In this document: positions 1 to 7,552 of the stretch, one piece after another
Position numbering within the stretch: position 1 is the first letter of the stretch
How the letters are laid out: every line of letters begins with the position of its first letter
DNA from: CAZART01 sp964487555
GTDB lineage: Bacteria > Bacteroidota > Rhodothermia > Rhodothermales > VXPQ01
Reading direction: 5' to 3'
NCBI GenBank assembly: GCA_964487555.1
Contig: CAZART010000083.1
Coordinates: forward strand, 1 to 23,580
Length of the DNA: 23,580 nt
The notes under the pieces: generated by a model
Seen by the model: the letters and a program-made list of their open reading frames with translations, nothing else
Database searches by the model: none
Told to the model about the DNA's origin: nothing
Position numbers and translations under genes: made by a program

Positions 1-58
1 AATCTCCTAGTTCTCTAGTCTCTTTGGCTTGGTACTCGATAGCCGTGCTGCGCGATGC

Positions 59-84
59 CCTGCCCCGGCCGTAGCCGGGGCAGG
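59..84 (-). terminator. GC-rich hairpin after the 1146-aa gene
   Basis: A perfect 11-bp stem (59-69 pairs with 74-84) closes a 4-base loop, 15 bases beyond the stop codon of the minus-strand gene at 99. No T-run follows it on either strand, so it is not a textbook intrinsic terminator. It may stabilise a 3' end or work with another termination factor. The rest of 1-98 shows no recognisable coding signal. Confidence 0.45.
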
Positions 85-98
85 CCTTCGCGAATGCA

Positions 99-3000
99 CT
101 AGAGCAAGTCGAGTTGGATTCGCTTCTTGACGACTCCAAACTTAATGATCTTCTTTCCGACACCGTCCACCTCGACCGCAACGAGATACATGCCGCTGGC
201 GAGCGGAAGACCTTCACTGGTCTTCAAATCCCACTCGTTGTTGCCGGCGCCGCGAACCTCGTCCCAAACGAGCGTGCCGCTCAGGGTGAAGACGCGAATG
301 CGGGCGCGATCGGGCAGGTTCGTGAACCGGACGACGTCGTCCGTCACGGATACCTCGTAGTTTGAGGCGCCCTTATACGGGTTCGGCACGATGCCGATCG
401 TCTCGATCGCCGCCTCAGCCGTCGCCTGATCGCCTCGAACGACGCCCAGACCCTCCGTCTCCATCGTGAATACGTCGCCCGGCAGGTGCGGCTTCGTCGT
501 GATGAACCGAACGACGGTTTGTCCCATCAGCTCGGCCACATCGGTACCTTCCGGCGCGTAAAACTGGATCCGCTGAAGCGGACGGGTACGACCGAAGTCG
601 ATAGCCTCCCATGCGTCCGGATCGACGTCGTCCAACACCGGGCAACCCTCGGGATCCGCTTCCACGATCGGCTTCACGATCGCTTCCCAATCTTCGTACG
701 TGGTCGTGGGATAGTAGGCATACGCGGCGTCGGACGCACCCCAGCCGAGACCGAACGGATCTTCACCCTCGGCGAAGTCGAATTCGCACCGCCCGCCCTC
801 CGGCGAAAACAGAGCCGGGATCATCTGTACGTCGTCGCTCGGATCATTGACTCCCACGTCATCGGCCGTAGCCGTCGGGCCGATGTCCCAGAATTCAAAG
901 GGCACCCAGATGGCCTCAAATCCGCCGAACGGCTGGTAGGCATAGGAGCCTTCCTCGGTGAAGCGAAGCTCGAAGTCATTCGGCGAGAAGGCCCCAATCG
1001 TTTCTTGTGAGCCTGTACCTGATTGCCACATGACGTATTCACCCGTCGAGTTGAACGACTGGTGAAGCAGGTCGCCGCCCATTTGCGGGCAGCCGAGCAG
1101 ACCGCTTCCTTCGCACGGATCGCCGCCGTCCGGTGCGACAACTTCGAGGAATGCAAAGTTGCCCGTCCCGGGAATAGTGGCTGCCGCTTTCGGCGGGCCC
1201 ACGATGCTGAACGAAAGTCCGTCGAATACGAACAAATCCGTGCCCTGGGGCGCAGCCTCACCGGTGAGTTCGAAGGCCTGCATACCATCGAAAACCTTCG
1301 TTCCGGTGGTTGTGTTGACGATGTCGTAGTTCGTAATGCACTCCTCGACCGCCTGTGTTTTAGCGAGCTCGCGCGCCCTTTCGGGGATGACTGCATCGGG
1401 CACCTTGCCCTGCTTGCTCGCCTCTTCCGGCACTTCGAAGCAGTGCTCGTAGAACGTAACTTCGTACGTGTCACCCGTAAGGTGCGTCGGATCGGCGATA
1501 CTCGCCGTCACCGTGCCGCCGCCTTTTCCGACCTTGGAAGCGACGACGTCGCCACCGGCCGCTGCGGCCGCGTCCTGTCGGCGCTCGATCTCCTCTTCCT
1601 GAACTTCCGTGCCGCCGGCGAGCGTCGAGAGGTCGCGCGGCGTTGCGGTTACTCGGTTGACCGGAGACTGGAGGATTTTCGGATCCGAGAACTCGTTGTG
1701 CGCATAGGACTGAACGCCGTAGTGGTACTCGGTATAGTTCGTCAGATTCCCAAACGTGATCGAATGTCTGACACCGCTATCGGTACCCCGTGCGGTGACT
1801 ACGGTAATCGGCACGCCGGTCTGATCGTCAAACTGCGTGTCCGTTACCGTCGTCACGTCATTCGGCACGTCGAACGTCGCGACGAGTTCGCCTTCGTCGT
1901 CCGCCTGCCGATTGTCCCTGTACCGGAAGACTTTATAGCCTTCGAAGGTATAGGTCTTGTCCGGCACCTCATCGTCGGGGAGGTCCGCGAGGAACGGATT
2001 AGGTACGTCGAAGCTGTTCAGATAATTATTTGAGCTCGGACGATTCGACCACGTGAGCGCGATGGCTTCATCGAATGCGCTCGCAACGACGTCCGGCTCG
2101 TCCGGCGGTGAGGGAAGTTGGAAGTCGACGTCGAAAGCAGCCTGCGCAAGCGCGTCGTCGGACTTCATTTTCGCGACCGACGCCAGGCGATCCGCACCCT
2201 GCGACCACACGATGCCGTACACGATTTCCTGCTCGTCTCCCGGGTTCATAATGAACGGGCCGGACGACAGGAGAAAGCGGCGGTCGGCCGGTGTATTCCG
2301 TGAGCCGTCGCCGTCGATATTTTCCTCGCTCCAGAACTCACCTGATACCGGATCACCTGGGAACATGTAGTCAACAAGGATGTCGCCGCCATAGCCGTCT
2401 CCGCCGAGCGTGACCGGCTGGCCGTCGCGCCAGATTCCGCGCAGATATCCGTAGGCCTCCGAGCCGGTGAACGGGTTGCCGATGGGCGAGCTGTCATTAT
2501 TGTAGTAAATGAACTTGCTCATCGCGATTCGTTCGTCATCCTCATCAATCTCGCCGTCGCCGTCGTTGTCGATGCCGTCGTTGTTGACGAGCGGTCCCTG
2601 GAAGTAGTCGTATCCAACAGCTGGGGGCTGCGAGCCGTATCCCACCGACGTGTCGTCGAAGTCGTCACCGTTGTAAGCGAAGCCCATGCCGAGCGTCGTG
2701 TCGGATCCTACATAGTCGTCGCCGGCATTGCCGAGGTCCGGGTCGGACCAGATGCCGAAGTACGCCCTCGTTAGCTGCTCACTCCCCTTATAGATAAGCT
2801 TGTACCTATAGAACGTCGTGTTATTGAGCGCGTCGGCACGGCGGAACGAGAAGGCGGTAACCTGAACTTCCAGGCCTATGGGCGCGGACTGCGACCACCC
2901 GTGCGTTCCGGCCACGTCGTTCATGATCCACCAGGCCGTCTGCGTGCCGGTGAGCTCGGGACGGTCTCCACCTTCCAGGTTGTAGTTATTCGGATTGCCG

Positions 3001-3539
3001 TCGCCGTCAACGACCGGTGCTCCGAGATCCCACGGCCAATCTTCAATGTCGCTCGTATGCGGCTCACCCGCCTCGAACGCATCCAGATCCGCACTCGTGA
3101 TGCTGAAGATGCGGTCGAACGGCGAACAGTCGGCCGGAGGATTCCCCTGATCGTCAAGGGGACCGGGGAAAAACTCGAATGGGCCGTAGTCCGTGCCGGC
3201 GAATCGCATCTCGTCACCGACCATACCACCGAGCCAGATGCCGGACGCAAATATGGCGTTCGCTCTGCCGGTCTTTGGCACGGTGTAGACATTGCCTGAC
3301 CCCCTCCAGAAGAGGTGGCCATTGTTGTAGAGGCGCGCACGTACGTTGTTGGCGTCGAGATCGCGCGAAGCCGATCCCGTATTGCATGCAAATTGGGACT
3401 TATTGAGTCCAGCGTCGCTCTGCTGTGCCTTCTTGTCCTTGTCGTCCTTGTCTTTGTCGTCGATGTCGGCTAACGCCGGCATCGTGCCAAAAAACACGAA
3501 CACCAGAAGCAGCAGGTTGATCTTGCTCGAGATTCTCAT
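99..3539 (-). CDS. Large exported protein with T9SS-like C-terminal sorting domain
   Basis: An 1146-aa protein of unknown specific function, probably secreted to the cell surface. Residues 1-24 form a Sec signal peptide (hydrophobic core, ending PALA), followed by a striking Asp/Lys-only tract at about 25-37. Around residues 321-335 lies an Asp-rich DxDxDG calcium-loop-like motif (DNDGDGEIDEDD). A fibronectin-III-like region covers about 477-633. The last ~95 residues (IPNPYKG, then RIRVFTLSG, ASGMYLVAVEV, KKIIKFGVVK) resemble T9SS type A sorting domains or the related FlgD-like Ig fold. The ATG has GGAG 10 bases upstream. It lies 91 bp behind a TonB-dependent receptor gene on the same strand, so the two probably share a transcript. 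The domain layout is seen in the sequence; T9SS export is inferred from the tail and the Bacteroidota-like context. Confidence 0.8.
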   Translation of the reverse strand: MRISSKINLLLLVFVFFGTMPALADIDDKDKDDKDKKAQQSDAGLNKSQFACNTGSASRDLDANNVRARLYNNGHLFWRGSGNVYTVPKTGRANAIFASGIWLGGMVGDEMRFAGTDYGPFEFFPGPLDDQGNPPADCSPFDRIFSITSADLDAFEAGEPHTSDIEDWPWDLGAPVVDGDGNPNNYNLEGGDRPELTGTQTAWWIMNDVAGTHGWSQSAPIGLEVQVTAFSFRRADALNNTTFYRYKLIYKGSEQLTRAYFGIWSDPDLGNAGDDYVGSDTTLGMGFAYNGDDFDDTSVGYGSQPPAVGYDYFQGPLVNNDGIDNDGDGEIDEDDERIAMSKFIYYNNDSSPIGNPFTGSEAYGYLRGIWRDGQPVTLGGDGYGGDILVDYMFPGDPVSGEFWSEENIDGDGSRNTPADRRFLLSSGPFIMNPGDEQEIVYGIVWSQGADRLASVAKMKSDDALAQAAFDVDFQLPSPPDEPDVVASAFDEAIALTWSNRPSSNNYLNSFDVPNPFLADLPDDEVPDKTYTFEGYKVFRYRDNRQADDEGELVATFDVPNDVTTVTDTQFDDQTGVPITVVTARGTDSGVRHSITFGNLTNYTEYHYGVQSYAHNEFSDPKILQSPVNRVTATPRDLSTLAGGTEVQEEEIERRQDAAAAAGGDVVASKVGKGGGTVTASIADPTHLTGDTYEVTFYEHCFEVPEEASKQGKVPDAVIPERARELAKTQAVEECITNYDIVNTTTGTKVFDGMQAFELTGEAAPQGTDLFVFDGLSFSIVGPPKAAATIPGTGNFAFLEVVAPDGGDPCEGSGLLGCPQMGGDLLHQSFNSTGEYVMWQSGTGSQETIGAFSPNDFELRFTEEGSYAYQPFGGFEAIWVPFEFWDIGPTATADDVGVNDPSDDVQMIPALFSPEGGRCEFDFAEGEDPFGLGWGASDAAYAYYPTTTYEDWEAIVKPIVEADPEGCPVLDDVDPDAWEAIDFGRTRPLQRIQFYAPEGTDVAELMGQTVVRFITTKPHLPGDVFTMETEGLGVVRGDQATAEAAIETIGIVPNPYKGASNYEVSVTDDVVRFTNLPDRARIRVFTLSGTLVWDEVRGAGNNEWDLKTSEGLPLASGMYLVAVEVDGVGKKIIKFGVVKKRIQLDLL

Positions 3540-3589
3540 GAGTAAGATGCTCCAGATTTAATGTCGGTAAAAACGTCAGGTGGGAGGCC

Positions 3590-3618
3590 CGCGGCCGGCT
3601 CGTGGAGAACCGGCCGCG
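3590..3618 (-). terminator. Hairpin between the receptor gene and the downstream secreted-protein gene
   Basis: A 9-bp all-GC stem (3590-3598 with 3610-3618) surrounds an 11-base loop, starting 12 bases after the receptor stop codon at 3631. Reading along the minus strand, a run of five T follows only about 16 bases later (3573-3569), too far for a classic intrinsic terminator. Lying between two probably co-transcribed genes, it could be a partial terminator or an mRNA-stabilising element that sets unequal expression. Confidence 0.4.
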
Positions 3619-3630
3619 TTGCTGCTCCTG

Positions 3631-6600
3631 CTAGAAATCGAGTCGTACTCCGAGACGGGTTGTCCGAGGCATTCCGTAATTAAACGGATTGCGAAGCGCT
3701 GCTCGGTAGTGGTCTCTAAAGGAATTCGCTACAATGGCCCCGTTGTTCTGCTCGAGACTCTCCACCTGGTCCCTGCCCTCGGAGTTCGTCAGGTAGGCGT
3801 CGTCATGAGCGAGACCCGTCTGGGGATAGACGTTCGTGACGTTGTTCTGATCGAAGAGGTTTTGCACCCAGAGATACACGACGAGATTCGAGCCTCCCAG
3901 TGAGAAGCGCCGGTCGACGCGGAGATTGATCAGCGACGTAAACGGCATGTTCTGACCGTTTATCTCGCCGAGGAGAAAGCCGTTGAAGGCCGTGTAGATC
4001 GGCGTCTCGTCGCGGCGCTTCGTGTACGGAAGCCCCGATCCGAACGTACCGACCGCGTTGAATCCAAAGTTCGAAAGCGGATAGCCGCCGAAGAGCTGCG
4101 GTCCTTCGTTCTCACCCAGACGGTAGTCGAGCGAAATGTTCGCGCGATGGCGCTGGTCGAAGTCCAGCGGACTGATGAACCGCGGATAGAACGGGTCCTC
4201 TTCCATGCGCCAGACGATCTGCGACGTCGTTTGCGCATCCGATCCGGTACCCTGCGCGAACGAAAGCGTGTAGTTCGCATTCAGCGAGACATTGTTCGTT
4301 CGTCGCAGATCGAACTCGAATTCCACACCCTTTACGGTGCCGAAGTCGACGTTCTCGTACGTCTGGTAGTTGCCCGGGAAAACATTCTGGACGATGCGGC
4401 GGCTGATCAGATTCTCGATTTGCTTGTAGAAGCCCGAGATCTGAAGGGCGGCGCGCGCACCGACGCGCTGGCGGAAGCCGAGCTCATACGTCGTCGTCGT
4501 CTCCGGCCGGAGACCTGCATTGTTCATGAGCTTCGACTGCTGCGCAGCCTGGTTCCACTGCTGAATCGTGTCGAACTGATTCTCAGCGGGACGCTGGCTG
4601 ATCACGTTGTAGCTCGCGAAGAACAACGCCTGGTCGGTTACCGGGAAGCTGAGCCCGATACGCGGCTGAAAGGTCACCTGGGGATCGTAATCCTCGAAGA
4701 CCTCCTCGGTCACGCGCGATTCGATCGCTTGCGGCCTTCCCGCCCGGCGGATCTCCTCGGGGCTGGCATTTTGACCGTCCGTGTCGAAGAATCGGCCCTC
4801 TAGATCACGGTATCCGACGACGTTTCCACTCGTGTTGAAGTAGACGGCGTAATCGTTTTCAATATTGCTCGGCGCCCCGCCCTGATCTCCGGCACGTACG
4901 ATCGGGTACAGTGCGAACGGGTCGCGCAGCGTCAGGCTATTGTTGTCGAATACGTCGAGGCGGATTCCCAGATTTAAGACCAGGTCGCGGTACTCGATTT
5001 TGTCCTGCACGTACCCGGCATAATAGATCGGCTCGTATGGAGCAACGTTGAACCTGTCTTCACCCTGAAAATCCGAGTCGGTGAAGTTGTTGACGTTCTG
5101 GTCGTCGACCTCTTCCGTGCCGAGGTAATTGTAGCCGTAGTAGAATATGGCGTCATCAACCACGCCGAACGGGATTTCCTCGTAGCTGCTGACCGCATTG
5201 CTACTGCCGGCCTCAACGTTTCCGTCATCGTGGAACTTCGCGAGATTGGCGGGCAACGTTCGGCTGTTCATACTGAAGAAGCGCTGCGTCTGCTTTTCGA
5301 ACTCACCACCGAACTCGATCTGGTGAATGCCGATCTGCGTCGTCGCATTCGCACGGAATCCGAGACGGTTATAGTGACGCTGGGTGAACCCGCTGGCGGG
5401 CAAGGTTCCAAAGGGCGACCAGGTATTGTGGACGTCCCGGAAGCCAAGCTCCTCACCATCACCTATCGCCCAGACGTATGTAGAATCGTCCGAGTTGAAG
5501 GTGAAATATCTCTGTACCGCCGCGTTGGCTGGGTGATCGCGATCGCCGTAGAACAAGAGGTCGCGTACGTCATCCGAGAACGCCGGATTGTACTGAACCG
5601 ACTGGAAGTCGGAATAGTTGGCCTCCAGCTGGAAGAATGTATTGTTCGACAGATACTGCGTCCAGGAGCCGAACATACGCCACGTGTCACGATCGCTATC
5701 TCGAAACGCCTCCGGAGCGTAAAGAGAGCGCGTGAAACTAAACTCTTTTCCACGCGAGCGATCGTACCCACCGCCGACGCGGAGGCGAATCGACTCCACC
5801 GGCGTGAACTGCAGGTTTCCATTCACAATAATATTTGTGGAACCGGCGTTCGGGCGCTCATCCTGGAATTCGAAACGATCGCTCGTAAACGTATTGGCGG
5901 TGAGGATCGGTGACGGGAATTCACTCGCCAGGTCCCATCCTTCGGGCACCTGCTCGTTGATACGTGCCCGCACGTCCTCCGCCGAGGTGCCGTCTCCGAT
6001 GTCACTCGGGAATGGGATGTAATCCGTTACTCCGTCCTCGTTTATGATGCGGACGGACTGCGGATTATTCTGGATCAGTTGTCGGTCGGCGCTATTCAGC
6101 GTTGGGAAATCGACCGCTCTCGGGTTCGAATCGTCAAAATTCCCATACTCGCCGGAGAGGAAGAATTGAACCCTCTCCGGTACTATCGGACCACCGATCG
6201 TGGCCTGAACGTCGTTGTAACCGTAGGAATCCAACACTTCGGACGTGATCGCCTCGATAGATCCGAATAAATTCGGCGCGCCCGACTTCGTCGTCACGCT
6301 AATGATGCCCGACATGGCGTCGCCGTATTTAGCGGGAATGGCGCCGACGAGCATTTCCTGTTCCTGAATAGCCTGGTCGGGAACGGCCACGGCACCGATA
6401 ACCTTCACGCCGTCGACGATGTAGGCTACTTCTTGTTCGCGACCGCCGCGGATGTACAGGTTGCCGGAACCCTCCTGCTTCACGACGCCGGCCTGCAGGG
6501 CGGCGACGTTGGCAACGCCGCGCACCGGCAGATTTGCGATCTGTTCGGCGGACGTGATCTTCGGTACGCCGAGGGCGTCTTTCTGAATCAGTGGCCGCTC

Positions 6601-6948
6601 GTATTGAACGACGATCTCGTCGAGTTCAGCCCCGGGTGCCAGTGCGAAGTCCTGTTCGCGCGTATAACCGGCGTTGACCTCGACGTTATTGACCGTTACG
6701 GGCTGGTAGCCGACGAACGAGGCCTGCACGTCATGAACACCGGCCGGAACGCCGAGAATGAAGTACGTGCCGTCTACGTCGGTTGCCGTTCCGAGCTGCG
6801 TGCCGACGATGACTACGTTGGCACCAGGCAGGGGCTCGCCCGTAGACGCGTCAGTGACCTCGCCCGAAAGCTTTCCCGTGTTTTGTGCTAGCGCCAGAAT
6901 GGGCGTAGCGAGCAGAAAGAGTACGAGTGTACCCCACTTGCGCAACAT
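3631..6948 (-). CDS. TonB-dependent outer-membrane receptor with CarboxypepD_reg-like N-terminus
   Basis: A 1105-aa outer-membrane receptor that should import a ligand using TonB/ExbBD energy; the ligand cannot be read from the sequence. Residues 1-21 are a signal peptide (ending LALA). About 26-107 form a carboxypeptidase-regulatory-like beta-sandwich (GEVTDASTGEPLPGANV, then TDVDGTYFILGVPAG, SFVGYQP). A plug domain follows at about 125-235 (LYIRGGREQEVAYIVDGVKV, then AKYGDAMSGIISVTTKSG). The remainder is a beta-barrel that ends in an aromatic residue (RLDF), as outer-membrane barrels do. The start is well supported: AGAGGAGGT sits 5 bases before the ATG, the strongest SD in the window. No SusD-like partner is visible. 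Instead the next gene downstream encodes a T9SS-type exported protein, so cargo handling or a surface complex is possible. Confidence 0.92.
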   Translation of the reverse strand: MLRKWGTLVLFLLATPILALAQNTGKLSGEVTDASTGEPLPGANVVIVGTQLGTATDVDGTYFILGVPAGVHDVQASFVGYQPVTVNNVEVNAGYTREQDFALAPGAELDEIVVQYERPLIQKDALGVPKITSAEQIANLPVRGVANVAALQAGVVKQEGSGNLYIRGGREQEVAYIVDGVKVIGAVAVPDQAIQEQEMLVGAIPAKYGDAMSGIISVTTKSGAPNLFGSIEAITSEVLDSYGYNDVQATIGGPIVPERVQFFLSGEYGNFDDSNPRAVDFPTLNSADRQLIQNNPQSVRIINEDGVTDYIPFPSDIGDGTSAEDVRARINEQVPEGWDLASEFPSPILTANTFTSDRFEFQDERPNAGSTNIIVNGNLQFTPVESIRLRVGGGYDRSRGKEFSFTRSLYAPEAFRDSDRDTWRMFGSWTQYLSNNTFFQLEANYSDFQSVQYNPAFSDDVRDLLFYGDRDHPANAAVQRYFTFNSDDSTYVWAIGDGEELGFRDVHNTWSPFGTLPASGFTQRHYNRLGFRANATTQIGIHQIEFGGEFEKQTQRFFSMNSRTLPANLAKFHDDGNVEAGSSNAVSSYEEIPFGVVDDAIFYYGYNYLGTEEVDDQNVNNFTDSDFQGEDRFNVAPYEPIYYAGYVQDKIEYRDLVLNLGIRLDVFDNNSLTLRDPFALYPIVRAGDQGGAPSNIENDYAVYFNTSGNVVGYRDLEGRFFDTDGQNASPEEIRRAGRPQAIESRVTEEVFEDYDPQVTFQPRIGLSFPVTDQALFFASYNVISQRPAENQFDTIQQWNQAAQQSKLMNNAGLRPETTTTYELGFRQRVGARAALQISGFYKQIENLISRRIVQNVFPGNYQTYENVDFGTVKGVEFEFDLRRTNNVSLNANYTLSFAQGTGSDAQTTSQIVWRMEEDPFYPRFISPLDFDQRHRANISLDYRLGENEGPQLFGGYPLSNFGFNAVGTFGSGLPYTKRRDETPIYTAFNGFLLGEINGQNMPFTSLINLRVDRRFSLGGSNLVVYLWVQNLFDQNNVTNVYPQTGLAHDDAYLTNSEGRDQVESLEQNNGAIVANSFRDHYRAALRNPFNYGMPRTTRLGVRLDF

Positions 6949-7552
6949 ATGCTACCTCCTCTATTGATGGTGTGTGCCTGTGAATGCCCGGGTTCAGGAG
7001 CCACGAGAACCGGACGTCACATTTTCCTCAACGATGATGTATTTGAACTGGAATTCAGGGAGGGGCTGCGGACGACCTGCAGAAAGGTTGCCGGCACGGC
7101 TTAGAAAAACTACGCGTTCACACCTCGGATGTCAGGAGCCGTTGAGGTGTGAACGTCGGAAAATAGCATTGAAAAGCCGTATCAATGAAGCCGCTTCGTG
7201 ATTTCCTCTTTTCCTAGAACGATGTTATCTGCGTCTTATAACGGTGGTTTTTCAGTACGACCGAAGAATATATCGGGGCTCTTTCCGATTGTCAAGGTAT
7301 ATTTGAGTCCCCGGCTGGAAGCGGTACCAGCGGCGTTTTTTTGCGAAAACGACGCTTTTTTGCACGCCCTGGCCATGCCGTACGATCCATCCATCGGCGG
7401 GCATAAGAAAAGCCATTTGCACCGCCCGCGCCACTTTTTGTGGGGCGTGCCGGCAGAAAGACGGATGGACGGTGGTATATGCTGCCGAACCGTCTCATAG
7501 AAATCGTGAACGGTTCAGGATGAGTATCATCAACAGTTCTAGGCACCTAGCG
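6949..7552. other. 604-bp gene-free region upstream of the receptor gene and downstream of serA
   Basis: No reading frame here looks like a protein; the short open frames on both strands are compositionally random and lack SD sites. The region must hold the 3' end of the serA transcript and the promoter of the receptor gene, since both neighbours read leftward. Visible structure: a 12-bp perfect inverted repeat with a T-run (7105-7155, listed separately), a 7-bp inverted repeat (7487-7493 with 7510-7516), and unusual homopolymers (T7 at 7336-7342, T6 at 7356-7361) set in two similar GCG-T-run-GC segments. I do not recognise a known riboswitch or a convincing promoter. Confidence 0.6.
7105..7155 (-). 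terminator. Candidate intrinsic terminator (12-bp inverted repeat plus T-run)
   Basis: CGTTCACACCTC (7115-7126) pairs perfectly with 7144-7155 across a 17-base loop. On the minus strand the stem is followed by five bases and then five T (7109-7105), as in a rho-independent terminator. It would end leftward transcription coming from serA, about 400 nt after the serA stop, and lies about 157 bp before the receptor start. An operator or a leader attenuator for the receptor gene is an alternative reading of the same palindrome. Confidence 0.55.

Noticed and set aside
1023..2033. Long open frame (336 codons) on the plus strand inside the 1146-aa gene
   Set aside because: It is antisense to a coding region with clear domains, is Arg-rich and has no recognisable fold; GC-rich coding DNA often leaves such opposite frames open.
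6949..7110. Cobalamin or other riboswitch before the TonB receptor gene
   Set aside because: I looked for B12-box-like and other familiar core motifs on the minus strand and saw none; a covariance-model search would be decisive.
7198..7546. Short open frames on both strands (for example 7198-7500 plus, 7252-7434 and 7292-7546 minus) in the large intergenic region
   Set aside because: They overlap each other, lack SD sites, and their translations look random.
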